Shown: positions 34,163 to 42,048 of the stretch, piece by piece | Position numbering within the stretch: position 1 is the first letter of the stretch | Layout: every line of letters starts with the position of its first letter | Assembly (NCBI RefSeq): GCF_041438865.1 | Contig: NZ_CP109450.1 | Location: forward strand, 3,892,501-3,956,500 | Direction of reading: 5' to 3' | Source of the DNA: Streptomyces sp. NBC_01471 | GTDB lineage: Bacteria; Actinomycetota; Actinomycetes; Streptomycetales; Streptomycetaceae | Length of the DNA: 64,000 bases | The notes under the pieces: generated by a model | Databases searched by the model: none | What the model was told of the DNA's origin: nothing | What the model saw: the letters and a program-made list of their open reading frames with translations, nothing else | Translations under genes and position numbers: made by a program

Positions 34163-34399
34163 ATGGCGAAGCCGCCTGTGCGCAAGCCTAAGAAGAAGGT
34201 CTGCGCTTTCTGCAAGGACAAGACCCAGTACGTGGACTACAAGGACACGAACATGCTGCGGAAGTTCATTTCCGACCGTGGCAAGATCCGTGCCCGCCGC
34301 GTTACCGGCAACTGCACGCAGCACCAGCGTGACGTCGCCACGGCTGTCAAGAACAGCCGTGAGATGGCGCTGCTGCCCTACACGTCCACTGCGCGATAA
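34163..34399 (+). CDS. rpsR: 30S ribosomal protein S18 (cysteine-containing form)
   Basis: The product is 78 aa, MAKPPVRKPKKKVCAFCKDK, with Cys-x2-Cys and a later GNCTQHQRDV. This is the metal-binding C+ form. Streptomycetes usually also have a cysteine-free paralogue induced under zinc limitation, which is not in this window. An AGGAGAAA ribosome-binding site precedes ATG. It partners with S6 encoded two genes upstream. Confidence 0.97.
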   Translation: MAKPPVRKPKKKVCAFCKDKTQYVDYKDTNMLRKFISDRGKIRARRVTGNCTQHQRDVATAVKNSREMALLPYTSTAR

Positions 34400-34417
34400 G
34401 GGAAGGGTGACCGAAAA

Positions 34418-34864
34418 ATGAAGATCATCCTCACCCACGAGGTCGCTGGCCTCGGCTCCGCCGGCGACGTCGTTGACGTCAAGGACGGTTACGCCCGCAA
34501 CTACCTGGTCCCGCGTGGTTTCGCGATCCGCTGGACCAAGGGTGGCGAGCAGGACGTGGCGCAGATCCGCCGCGCCCGCAAGATCCACGAGATCGCGACC
34601 ATCGAGCAGGCCAATGAGGTCAAGGCCAAGCTCGAAGGCGTGAAGGTCCGTCTGGCCGTTCGCTCCGGCGACGCCGGCCGCCTCTTCGGTTCCGTCACCC
34701 CGGCCGACATCGCCTCGGCGATCAAGGCTGCCGGTGGCCCCGTGGTCGACAAGCGTCGCGTCGAGCTCGGTTCGCCGATCAAGACCCTGGGTGCCCACCA
34801 GGTGTCCGTGCGTCTGCACGCCGACGTTGCCGCTCAGCTCGGCATCGAGGTCGTCGCCGCGTAA
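34418..34864 (+). CDS. rplI: 50S ribosomal protein L9
   Basis: The product is 148 aa, full length. It starts MKIILTHEVAGLGSAGDVVD, with GYARNYLVPRGFAIRWTKGG and a C-terminal rRNA-binding domain with RLFGSVTPADIASAIKAAGG. It is last in the operon, 18 nt after rpsR and 23 bp before a strong terminator. Confidence 0.97.
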   Translation: MKIILTHEVAGLGSAGDVVDVKDGYARNYLVPRGFAIRWTKGGEQDVAQIRRARKIHEIATIEQANEVKAKLEGVKVRLAVRSGDAGRLFGSVTPADIASAIKAAGGPVVDKRRVELGSPIKTLGAHQVSVRLHADVAAQLGIEVVAA

Positions 34865-34887
34865 CGGCTGCGCTCAGCAGAGCATGG

Positions 34888-34919
34888 AAAGGGCCGCCTC
34901 CCTCGGGAGGCGGCCCTTT
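34888..34919 (+). terminator. Terminator of the rpsF-rplI operon
   Basis: A perfect 14-bp stem (34888-34901 with 34906-34919), 4-nt loop and flanking AAA/TTT, 23 bp past the rplI stop and 4 bp before a parS site. Confidence 0.88.
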
Positions 34920-34923
34920 CGCC

Positions 34924-34937
34924 GTTTCACGTGAAAC
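34924..34937. promoter_or_regulatory. parS: parS site 7 (just after a terminator)
   Basis: Perfect GTTTCACGTGAAAC, 4 bp beyond the rplI terminator and about 155 bp before the stop of the convergent MATE gene. Confidence 0.95.
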
Positions 34938-35091
34938 ACCCCGGCGGCCGCTCAGCTGGGCGGCCTGCTGGCCAGTCCGTTGCTGCCGACCAGTCCGTCG
35001 AGCAATTTCGCCAAGGTCGCAGAGTCCGCGCAGTCCCCGATTCGGCCCGCCGGCTGAGTCCGCTGGATTCGGCCCGCGTGCAGTTGGCGGT

Positions 35092-36429
35092 TCAGCGCGT
35101 GGCACCCGTGACGATCCAGCGGCCCGAGCGGGCCCGGAACCAGAGTGTCACGGTCCGTACTGCCATCATCAGAGCCATTGCCCACCACAGCGCGGTCAGT
35201 CCGCCGCCCAGTGTCGGCACCAGAAGGGCCACCGGGGCGAAGACGGCCAGTGTGACGACCATGGCCCAGGCCAGGTAACGGCCGTCGCCCGCGCCCATCA
35301 GTACGCCGTCCAGGACGTAGACGATGCCGGAGATCGGCTGGGCGACCGCGACAACCAGCAGAGCCGGCAGCAGTACGTCTCGTACCGCCTGGTCGCCGGT
35401 GAACAGCGGGACGAACAGTGGGCGGGACGCCACGACCAGCGCGCCCAGCACCACTCCCGAGGCAATGCCCCACTGCACCATGCGGCGGCAGGCCTCCTTC
35501 GCCCCTTCCGCGTCTCCTGCACCCAGGTAGCGGCCGATGATCGCCTGTCCCGCGATGGCGATGGCATCCAGGGCGAACGCCAGCAGGCTCCAGAGGGAGA
35601 GCACGATCTGATGTGCGGCCACATCGGTATCGCCCAGGTGTGCCGCCACAGCGGTCGCGATCATCAGGACGGCCCGCAGCGAGAGCGTACGGACCAGCAG
35701 GGGGACCCCTGCCTGGGCGCAGGCCCGTATCCCGGCGGTGTCCGGGAGCAGGGAGGCGCCGTGCTTCCTCGCCCCCCGTACGACCACCACCAGATAGACG
35801 GCGACCATGGCGAACTGGGCGATCACCGTGCCCCAGGCGGATCCGGCGATGCCCAGTCCGGCTCCGTAGACGAGCGCGGCGTTGAGCGCGGCGTTGGCCG
35901 CGAAGCCGCCGATCGCGACGTACAGCGGAGTTCTGGTGTCCTGGAGCCCACGCAGCACGCCGGTGGCCGCCAGTACCACCAGCATCGCCGGAATGCCGAT
36001 GCTGGAGATCCGCAAGTACGTGACCGCGTACGGGGAGGCGTCAGCCGAGGCTCCGAAGAGGCTGACCAGCCAGGGAGCGGTGGGCAGGACGACGGCGATG
36101 ACGAGAACGCCGAGCAGCAGGGCGAGCCAGATGCCGTCCATGCCCTGCCGGATGGCGGCCTGCAGATCTCCCGCGCCCACCCGCCGTGCGACAGCGGCTG
36201 TCGTGGCGTACGCGAGGAAGACGAAGATGCTTACGGCTGTACTCAGCAGGGCTGCCGCGACCCCCAGTCCCGCCAGCTGACGGGTTCCGAGGTGGCCGAC
36301 GATGGCGCTGTCGACCATGACGAAGAGCGGCTCGGCGACCAGAGCGCCGAAGGCGGGCACGGCGAGCGAGATGATCTCCCGGTCGTGCCGTCGGCGGCTG
36401 GGGTTCGGTGCCGTGGGGGCCTGTGTCAT
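35092..36429 (-). CDS. MATE-family efflux transporter (DinF-like)
   Basis: Cation-coupled multidrug or metabolite exporter, 445 aa, with 12 predicted membrane helices in two repeated halves. Typical MATE segments are AVPAFGALVAEPLFVMVDSA followed by IVGHLGTRQLAGLG (about 24-57), and the second-half copy QAIIGRYLGAGDAEGAKEAC. ATG at 36427-36429 follows TTG-TCC-CGC; a TTG start 9 nt earlier is less likely. The gene diverges from dnaB. The substrate is unknown. Confidence 0.92.
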   Translation of the reverse strand: MTQAPTAPNPSRRRHDREIISLAVPAFGALVAEPLFVMVDSAIVGHLGTRQLAGLGVAAALLSTAVSIFVFLAYATTAAVARRVGAGDLQAAIRQGMDGIWLALLLGVLVIAVVLPTAPWLVSLFGASADASPYAVTYLRISSIGIPAMLVVLAATGVLRGLQDTRTPLYVAIGGFAANAALNAALVYGAGLGIAGSAWGTVIAQFAMVAVYLVVVVRGARKHGASLLPDTAGIRACAQAGVPLLVRTLSLRAVLMIATAVAAHLGDTDVAAHQIVLSLWSLLAFALDAIAIAGQAIIGRYLGAGDAEGAKEACRRMVQWGIASGVVLGALVVASRPLFVPLFTGDQAVRDVLLPALLVVAVAQPISGIVYVLDGVLMGAGDGRYLAWAMVVTLAVFAPVALLVPTLGGGLTALWWAMALMMAVRTVTLWFRARSGRWIVTGATR

Positions 36430-36617
36430 GCGGGACAATCTAATCTTCCACAGGTAAGAGATGCAATAGGTTTGTGACCCTTACGGAGCTTATCGTTCCG
36501 GCTCGGGCTGTGCGCTGTTTGTCGTGATCTTGGTCCAGTCGGAAAAGTTTTTCTCCCCCACAGCCGGTGGATGGTGAATGTGCAGGTCAGATGGGTGGTT
36601 GGGGTAGCGCTATGAGT

Positions 36618-36706
36618 TTGTCCACAGCGCTGTCCCCCGACCCGTGCACAGGTTTTGGTGAGTTACCCACAGGCTGCGGTCCGTCACCCACAGGGCCTGT
36701 GGATAA
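36618..36706. promoter_or_regulatory. DnaA-box cluster upstream of dnaB
   Basis: A perfect TTGTCCACA at 36618-36626 and a perfect inverted TTATCCACA (TGTGGATAA on the plus strand) at 36698-36706, with weaker CACCCACAG and TACCCACAG-like boxes between them. They lie in the MATE-dnaB spacer, 150-240 bp before the dnaB start. Confidence 0.65.
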
Positions 36707-36853
36707 CAGGATTGGCTGACGGTGTCTGCGGGCCTACCGTGGACCGTTGCCCGACGCGCCGTTCGCGGAGTCGGGCCCCTTGTTTGTCGGTGCCGTGCCG
36801 TAAGAAAGAGTCGCACGGCTAGGTCCGCGGAGCGGACGGGAGGAGGTGGCCCG

Positions 36854-38332
36854 GTGAGCATTCCCGAGCCCTTGGACGACCCCTGGGCTGAGAGCAGTCC
36901 GGGTGACCGTCTGCCCGTCTCCCGCCAGCGCCGCGGTGACGGTGCCGGGGGCCGGGAGCAGCACGACCGGGGCCGGGAGAACGGCTCGTGGGACGGAGGC
37001 TCTCCCGCGTTCGAGCGCGTACCCCCGCAGGACATCGATGCCGAGCAGTCCGTCCTGGGCGGCATGCTGCTCTCCAAGGACGCCATCGCCGACGTCGTCG
37101 AGGTCATCAAGGGCCAGGACTTCTACCGCCCCGCACACGAGACCGTCTACCAGGCGATTCTCGACCTCTATGCGAAGGGCGAGCCCGCCGACCCGATCAC
37201 GGTCGCTGCCGAACTGGTCAAGCGCGGCGAGATCAAGAAGGTCGGCGGGGCGCCATACCTGCACACGCTCGTCCAGTCGGTTCCGACGGCTGCCAACGCC
37301 GAGTACTACGCCGAGATCGTCCACGAGCGCGCGGTGCTGCGCAGGCTCGTCGAGGCCGGCACCAAGATCACGCAGATGGGATACGCGGCGGACGGTGATG
37401 TCGACGAGATCGTCAACTCGGCCCAGGCCGAGATCTACGCCGTCACCGAGCAGCGCACTTCCGAGGACTATCTGCCGCTGGGCGACATCATGGAGGGCGC
37501 CCTCGACGAGATCGAGGCGATCGGCTCGCGCAGCGGCCAGATGTCCGGGGTGCCGACCGGTTTCACGGACCTGGACGCGCTGACTAACGGTCTGCACCCG
37601 GGCCAGATGATCGTCATCGCGGCCCGCCCCGCCATGGGTAAGTCGACGCTGGCGCTGGACTTCGCGCGGGCCTGTTCCATCAAGTCCGCGCTGCCGAGCG
37701 TGATCTTCTCGCTCGAAATGGGCCGCAACGAGATCGCGATGCGTCTGCTGTCGGCGGAGGCGCGGGTGGCGCTGCACCACATGCGGTCGGGTTCCATGAC
37801 GGACGAGGACTGGACGCGACTGGCGCGGCGGATGCCGGACGTCACCGCCGCGCCGCTCTTCATCGATGACTCGCCCAACCTGTCGATGATGGAGATCCGG
37901 GCGAAGTGCCGGCGGCTCAAGCAGCGTCAGGATCTGAAGCTGGTCGTGATCGACTATCTGCAGCTGATGCAGTCCGGCGGTTCGCGGCGGCCCGAGAGCC
38001 GCCAGCAGGAGGTCTCCGACATGTCGCGAAACCTCAAGCTGCTGGCAAAGGAGTTGGAAGTCCCGGTCATCGCGCTCTCGCAGCTGAACCGTGGCCCTGA
38101 GCAGCGTACGGACAAGAAGCCGATGGTGTCCGACCTCCGTGAATCGGGCTCGATCGAGCAGGATGCCGACATGGTGATCCTGCTCCACCGGGAGGACGCG
38201 TACGAGAAGGAGTCCCCGCGCGCGGGCGAGGCCGACCTGATCGTGGCCAAGCACCGTAACGGTCCGACGGCGACGATCACCGTCGCGTTCCAGGGCCACT
38301 ACTCGCGGTTCGTGGACATGGCGCAGACCTGA
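36854..38332 (+). CDS. dnaB: Replicative DNA helicase DnaB
   Basis: Ring helicase that unwinds the fork. The 492-aa product starts from GTG with AGGAGGTG 5 nt upstream; the open frame runs back to 36722 without helicase similarity. A polar N-terminal tail (about 1-50) precedes the N-terminal collar domain (VPPQDIDAEQSVLGGMLLS). The RecA-like motor follows, with Walker A IAARPAMGKSTLALDFARA (about 255-273), LVVIDYLQLMQ (Walker B, about 365) and IALSQLNRGPEQR. There is no intein, unlike some actinobacterial dnaB genes. Confidence 0.97.
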   Translation: MSIPEPLDDPWAESSPGDRLPVSRQRRGDGAGGREQHDRGRENGSWDGGSPAFERVPPQDIDAEQSVLGGMLLSKDAIADVVEVIKGQDFYRPAHETVYQAILDLYAKGEPADPITVAAELVKRGEIKKVGGAPYLHTLVQSVPTAANAEYYAEIVHERAVLRRLVEAGTKITQMGYAADGDVDEIVNSAQAEIYAVTEQRTSEDYLPLGDIMEGALDEIEAIGSRSGQMSGVPTGFTDLDALTNGLHPGQMIVIAARPAMGKSTLALDFARACSIKSALPSVIFSLEMGRNEIAMRLLSAEARVALHHMRSGSMTDEDWTRLARRMPDVTAAPLFIDDSPNLSMMEIRAKCRRLKQRQDLKLVVIDYLQLMQSGGSRRPESRQQEVSDMSRNLKLLAKELEVPVIALSQLNRGPEQRTDKKPMVSDLRESGSIEQDADMVILLHREDAYEKESPRAGEADLIVAKHRNGPTATITVAFQGHYSRFVDMAQT

Positions 38333-38376
38333 TCCTGGTGGTCGAGCCTCGGCTCCCGAGGCGCCGATGCCTGGTT

Positions 38377-38979
38377 CTACCTGGGATCGTGCCCCTGCTC
38401 GGCGGCCTGCCTGCGGGCTCGGTAGGCAGCGGCTTTCACGCGGTTGCCGCAGCCTTCCATGCCGCACCAGGTGCGGCGCGCGCCACGGGAGCGGTCGAGA
38501 TAGAGGCGGGTGCAGTCCGAACGGCCGCATTCCTTCAAGCACGCGTGGCGGTCGGCGAGCACGGTGATCCCGCTGCGTGCGACGTGGGCCAGCGCGGCGC
38601 GGAGGTCTCCTGACAGACGTGTTCCCGCATCGCTGAGTTCGACCGTGAGTGCCGGCCCGGCGGCGGCTTCGTTGACGATGTTCAAACCGGCTGGCGTGAA
38701 GCGACCATCCCGCATGCGGTCGAGCGCCAGGTGGTAGATCGCCTCGCGGAGGTGCAGCGCGGCTGTGAAGGCCGTGGCGTCGACGGTCACGTGGGCGGGG
38801 AGCTCGTCGCACTGGACGACCCACTGCTCGAGGTCGGCGGGGGTGGCCAGGAGGTCGACGGCCGTGTCCCGGCGGGACTCGACGGTGCCGACAAGGTCCA
38901 GAGCTGGGTTGCCACTCACGAATGCGAATCTCACGTCACCATCTTGACCGGTGATGCGGGGTTGGGCAAGACTCGTCAC
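38377..38979 (-). CDS. CGNR zinc-finger protein (ABATE domain)
   Basis: Probable DNA-binding regulator, 200 aa. The N-terminal ABATE domain (about 18-135) starts RFAFVSGNPALDLVGTVESR. The C-terminal CGNR zinc finger runs CLKECGRSDC then TWCGMEGCGNRVKAAAYRAR (about 147-190), with four cysteines for zinc. It starts at GTG 38977-38979. It converges on dnaB and diverges from the dehalogenase-like gene. Targets are unknown. Confidence 0.87.
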   Translation of the reverse strand: MTSLAQPRITGQDGDVRFAFVSGNPALDLVGTVESRRDTAVDLLATPADLEQWVVQCDELPAHVTVDATAFTAALHLREAIYHLALDRMRDGRFTPAGLNIVNEAAAGPALTVELSDAGTRLSGDLRAALAHVARSGITVLADRHACLKECGRSDCTRLYLDRSRGARRTWCGMEGCGNRVKAAAYRARRQAAEQGHDPR

Positions 38980-39080
38980 CTGTTGAACCGGTGACGCGCT
39001 GGAGGGGGATGAGGCCGCCGCACCGCCGGATGCCCCGGGCTACGTCGCGTCCGGCCACCACCCACTCGAAGACGCGACCG

Positions 39081-39150
39081 CCATGAACCCAAGGACATGA
39101 ACCCAAGGACATGAGCGCAAAGACATGAACGCCGTGACATGAACCCAAAG
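39081..39150. repeat. Five tandem 14-bp repeats in a gene leader
   Basis: Units at 39081-39094, 39095-39108, 39109-39122, 39123-39136 and 39137-39150, consensus ACATGAACCCAAGG. The first, second and fifth copies are near identical; the third and fourth are diverged. They end 10 bp before the dehalogenase start codon, and the last merges into its ribosome-binding site. Confidence 0.92.
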
Positions 39151-39160
39151 AGGAGACCGG

Positions 39161-39907
39161 ATGCCTGAGGCACGGGACGTCGAGGTCGTCGTCTTCGACG
39201 TCCTCGGAACGATGGTCGACGAGCCGGGTGGCCTGCGAGCGGCCATTCGCGATGCGGTGCCCGCGCCTGACGACGTGGCCGTCGATCAACTGCTCGCGGT
39301 ATGGCGACAGCATGTCGAGCACGAGCAGCGACGCATCGGGAACCACGACCGCGCGTACGCCAACTCCGAGATCATCGACCGCGAGGCCGCTCACCATGTG
39401 GCCGAACGTGCCGGACTCACCGACCCGGTGGCCATCGAGCGATTGGCCACCGCGAGTCAGCGCCTCAAGCCCTGGGACGACTCCCTCGCCGGACTCGCCG
39501 ACCTCGCCCGGCGATTTCCCGTACTGGGGCTCTCCCACGCAAGTCGCGCGGCCCTGCTCCGCCTCAACGCATATGCCGGGCTGCGCTGGCACCAGGCCCT
39601 GTCCGCCGAAGACGCCCGGGCGTACAAGCCCGCAGCGGAGGTCTACCGGCTCGCGGTCGACGCGGCAGGATGCCCGTCCAAGCGCGTGCTGATGGTCGCT
39701 GCCCACGCCTGGGACCTCCGCGGGGCCCAGGCGGTGGGAATGCGAACGGCCTACGTGCAGAGGTCGGGCGGGGATGCTCCGAAGACCTCGGACACCTTCG
39801 ACTGGCGGTCGACCGGCCTGGATGAACTGGTCTCCGTACTGGCGGCTGCGCAGAAGCGCCGTACCGGCTCCGATCGGCCCGGAAGCCGGTGCAGCGCTGC
39901 TCCTTGA
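39161..39907 (+). CDS. HAD hydrolase, type II haloacid dehalogenase-like
   Basis: The 248-aa product has the catalytic aspartate in VVVFDVLGTMVDEPGGLR (about 8-25), the serine motif LSHASRAALLRLN (about 125), the lysine in ARAYKPAAEVYRL (about 155) and the VAAHAWDLRGAQAVGM loop (about 180) typical of type II haloacid dehalogenases. Whether it acts on haloacids or phosphates is not clear. ATG follows AAAGAGGAGA. The leader carries the 14-bp repeats. Confidence 0.85.
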   Translation: MPEARDVEVVVFDVLGTMVDEPGGLRAAIRDAVPAPDDVAVDQLLAVWRQHVEHEQRRIGNHDRAYANSEIIDREAAHHVAERAGLTDPVAIERLATASQRLKPWDDSLAGLADLARRFPVLGLSHASRAALLRLNAYAGLRWHQALSAEDARAYKPAAEVYRLAVDAAGCPSKRVLMVAAHAWDLRGAQAVGMRTAYVQRSGGDAPKTSDTFDWRSTGLDELVSVLAAAQKRRTGSDRPGSRCSAAP

Positions 39908-39981
39908 GCGGCATGTCCCGGACTGGTCCGACACCTGTACTCAGCGTCATCCGGCTGAGGGAGTGGGGGAGGGACGCCTTG

Positions 39982-40434
39982 GTGTCTGCTCGTGTACGGA
40001 TCGCAGAGGGCCGTGACATCGCTGTCGAACTGGCATCACTGCACCAGTGGCCGGCACGCGAGGACGCGTTGCGCGTGCGTGTGCGGATCGACCAACCGCC
40101 CATCGGTGCCGAGCACATGGGGGCTCTGGCCGACACGCTCGTCATTGCCTTCGGCAGTGGTGGCGCCGTCGCGGTGCTGGCCCAGTCCGTCCCGGTCTGG
40201 CTCCAGCAGTGGCACTCGGACGTGACCGTCGAGGTGACCTCACGCACGGGGACAACGGTGTCGGTGACTGCGCAGCGCGTGCGCGACGCGCAGGCTGTGT
40301 CGGCCTCCCGTCCGCCCATTGCGCGATCCGGCCGGTCCGGCAGCGCAAGACATTCACCGTCGTGCTGGCGGCCGTGCTGCTGGCCGGTGAGCTCTCCGCT
40401 TCGGTCCTGCTGCGATGGGACCGGCGGGAAGTGA
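39982..40434 (+). CDS. EACC1-type effector-associated protein (orphan)
   Basis: The 150-aa product (GTG; TTG at 39979 is an alternative) matches the effector-associated constant component 1 family in pattern: DIAVELASLHQWPAREDALR (about 13-32), then HMGALADTLVIAFGSGGAVA and VLAQSVPVWLQQWHSDVTVE (about 49-88). EACC1 proteins are usually the constant partner of variable effectors (protease, TIR, caspase-like) in actinobacterial conflict systems. No effector is visible here: the next gene is a peptide deformylase on the other strand. After about residue 120 the sequence becomes Ser/Arg/Pro/Cys-rich and looks out of frame; a two-helix membrane segment lies in another frame (about 40350-40530). 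Confidence 0.65.
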   Translation: MSARVRIAEGRDIAVELASLHQWPAREDALRVRVRIDQPPIGAEHMGALADTLVIAFGSGGAVAVLAQSVPVWLQQWHSDVTVEVTSRTGTTVSVTAQRVRDAQAVSASRPPIARSGRSGSARHSPSCWRPCCWPVSSPLRSCCDGTGGK

Positions 40435-40518
40435 CCGTCACCGCTGGCCTGGCCTTCTTCCCTGTGATGATCTCGTACCTCTGGGCCTGGGACCGGCGAG
40501 CTCAGCTCGTGCTGTCCC

Positions 40519-41181
40519 TCACCGGCCCAGTTCGGCTGCTTTGCGCGCACGTCGGGCGAGTACGTCTTCGCGGCCGTCCGCCATCTCCCGCAGGGCGTCC
40601 TTGCGGTCCCCGCCGGAGAGCCGGTCGAGATACGTATGGCCGAAGAGGTGGTCGGTCTCGTGTTGCAGACACCGCGCGAAGTAGCCCGCTCCTTCGATGA
40701 CCAGGGGGCGGCCGTCCTTGTCGAGCCCGCGGGCCACGGCACGATCGGTCCGGGGTACGACCATGGCGGCGCCGGGCACGGAGAGGCAGCCCTCGAAGTC
40801 GTCGACGAGCCGGCGGCTGCGCGGATCGGTCAGGTCCAGAACGGGGTTGATGATGTGGCCGACATGCCGCACCCCGTGGTCGTCCGGGCAGTCGTACACG
40901 AACAGCCGCAGGTCGACACCCACCTGGTTCGCGGCCAGACCGGCGCCGTCGGCCACGTACATCGTCAGGAACATGTCGTCGATCAGGCTGGACAGCCACG
41001 GGGAGCCGAACTCGGTCACGTCGCGGCACGGTTGGCCCAGGATCTCTTCGCCCACCACCGTGATCCGGCGCACGGAACCCCGTTGCGCCTCCGTCGGCAC
41101 AGCCGGATACGAGTCGACCGGGCGGCCCTGCACGCGGACCCGCCGGTCGACGGGGCCGGGCCGCTCGTGACGATCAGTCAT
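40519..41181 (-). CDS. def: Peptide deformylase
   Basis: Removes the N-formyl group from new proteins. The 220-aa product has all three metalloenzyme motifs: GAGLAANQVG (about 75-84; Asn in place of the more usual Pro), EGCLSVPG (about 126-133) and QHETDHLFGHTYLDRLSG (about 170-187), giving the Cys-His-His metal site. It starts at ATG with GGGGAGA. It is unlinked to fmt, so it is probably an additional paralogue. It diverges from a helix-turn-helix regulator gene across a repeat-rich spacer, suggesting dedicated control. Confidence 0.94.
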   Translation of the reverse strand: MTDRHERPGPVDRRVRVQGRPVDSYPAVPTEAQRGSVRRITVVGEEILGQPCRDVTEFGSPWLSSLIDDMFLTMYVADGAGLAANQVGVDLRLFVYDCPDDHGVRHVGHIINPVLDLTDPRSRRLVDDFEGCLSVPGAAMVVPRTDRAVARGLDKDGRPLVIEGAGYFARCLQHETDHLFGHTYLDRLSGGDRKDALREMADGREDVLARRARKAAELGR

Positions 41182-41196
41182 CGCTGTCTCCCCTTC

Positions 41197-41256
41197 TGCG
41201 TACGACAGGTCTGCGTACGGCACGGTTGCGTACGACGGGTCTGCGTACGGCACGGC
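41197..41256. repeat. Two tandem 30-bp repeats upstream of the deformylase gene
   Basis: Near-exact 30-bp copies at 41197-41226 and 41227-41256, each itself built from two TGCGTACG-containing halves. They begin 15 bp upstream of the deformylase ATG, so they lie in its leader or promoter. Confidence 0.9.
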
Positions 41257-41318
41257 TGCGTCCAACTCAGGAAGCTCGGACGCGACGCGATCCGGAGCAC
41301 GGGCCGTTTGCCAACTGC

Positions 41319-41343
41319 TTTGCAAACTAGCAGACTTTGCAAA
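41319..41343. promoter_or_regulatory. Paired TTTGCAAA palindromes at the regulator start
   Basis: Identical 8-bp palindromes TTTGCAAA at 41319-41326 and 41336-41343, 17 bp apart; the second touches the GTG at 41344. They are a likely operator for the adjacent helix-turn-helix protein in the divergent spacer. Confidence 0.6.
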
Positions 41344-41955
41344 GTGACTGAAGACGACCTCCACCACCTCCATCATCCGCAGGACCGGCAGGACCGTCGG
41401 CACGATCGGGTGCCCAGTACCGGTGCGGAGCTGCGCCCGCACGAGGTCCGCACAGCCCTGCTGGCCCTGCTTGCCGAAGTCGGCGCCGTCACGGCCACCG
41501 AAGCGGCGGCCCGGCTGGGGTACAGCTCCGGTCTCTGCTCGTTCCACCTGCGGCAGCTCGCGCGCCACGGATACATCGAGGAGGCCCCGCACAGTGGGGG
41601 CCGGGTACGTCCCTGGCGTCTGAGGCAGCAATCCCCCGAAACCGGTGGGCCCGCGGAAGAACAGTTCGCCGAACTGGCCCGGGGGCTGGAGGACGAGAGC
41701 TGGCAGCGATGGCTGACCCGGCGGAACGAGGCGCCGTCCGCGTGGCGCCACGACGATGCCTTCAGCGCGGTCGCCTACCTGACGCCCGAGGAGATGAGCC
41801 GGGTCGCGGACGTGATCCGGCGGGCGCTCGCGCCCTACCAGGACCGCGAGCAACGGCCCCTGGCCCGGCCCGACGGCGCTCTGCCGGTGGCCCTCATCAC
41901 CCGGCTGTTCCCCCTGCTCCCCCACGCGGCAGGCGACGCGGACCAGGAGGACTGA
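41344..41955 (+). CDS. ArsR-like winged helix-turn-helix regulator
   Basis: The 203-aa product, or about 181 aa from GTG 41410, has a winged helix at about 30-95 (HEVRTALLALLAEVGAVTAT, AAARLGYSSGLCSFHLRQLA, RHGYIEEAPHSGGRVRPWRL). A C-terminal alpha-helical half follows, with EEQFAELARGLEDESWQRWL and TPEEMSRVADVIRRALAPYQ. The start at 41344 has no ribosome-binding site, so either a leaderless mRNA or a later start is possible. It probably controls itself and the divergent deformylase gene. Confidence 0.8.
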   Translation: MTEDDLHHLHHPQDRQDRRHDRVPSTGAELRPHEVRTALLALLAEVGAVTATEAAARLGYSSGLCSFHLRQLARHGYIEEAPHSGGRVRPWRLRQQSPETGGPAEEQFAELARGLEDESWQRWLTRRNEAPSAWRHDDAFSAVAYLTPEEMSRVADVIRRALAPYQDREQRPLARPDGALPVALITRLFPLLPHAAGDADQED

Positions 41956-41994
41956 CGCGGAACTGCCGCGGCCGGCGAACGCGGGCAGACACGA

Positions 41995-42029
41995 CAGTGC
42001 CCCGGAGCCCATGGGGCACCGGGGCACTG
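41995..42029. terminator. Terminator between regulator and secreted-protein genes
   Basis: An 11-bp stem (41995-42005 with 42019-42029) between two convergent genes, 20 bp from the stop of the secreted-protein gene. Confidence 0.7.
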
Positions 42030-42048
42030 CCGGAGGTAGGTCCGCTGA

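Noticed and set aside
29854..39150. Tandem repeats as a CRISPR array
   Set aside because: Units are 14-15 bp and directly adjacent without unique spacers, and no cas gene is near.
40362..40700. Frame with two hydrophobic segments after the EACC1 gene
   Set aside because: It has no ribosome-binding site and overlaps the deformylase gene by 180 bp. It is reported as a possible remnant under the EACC1 finding instead.
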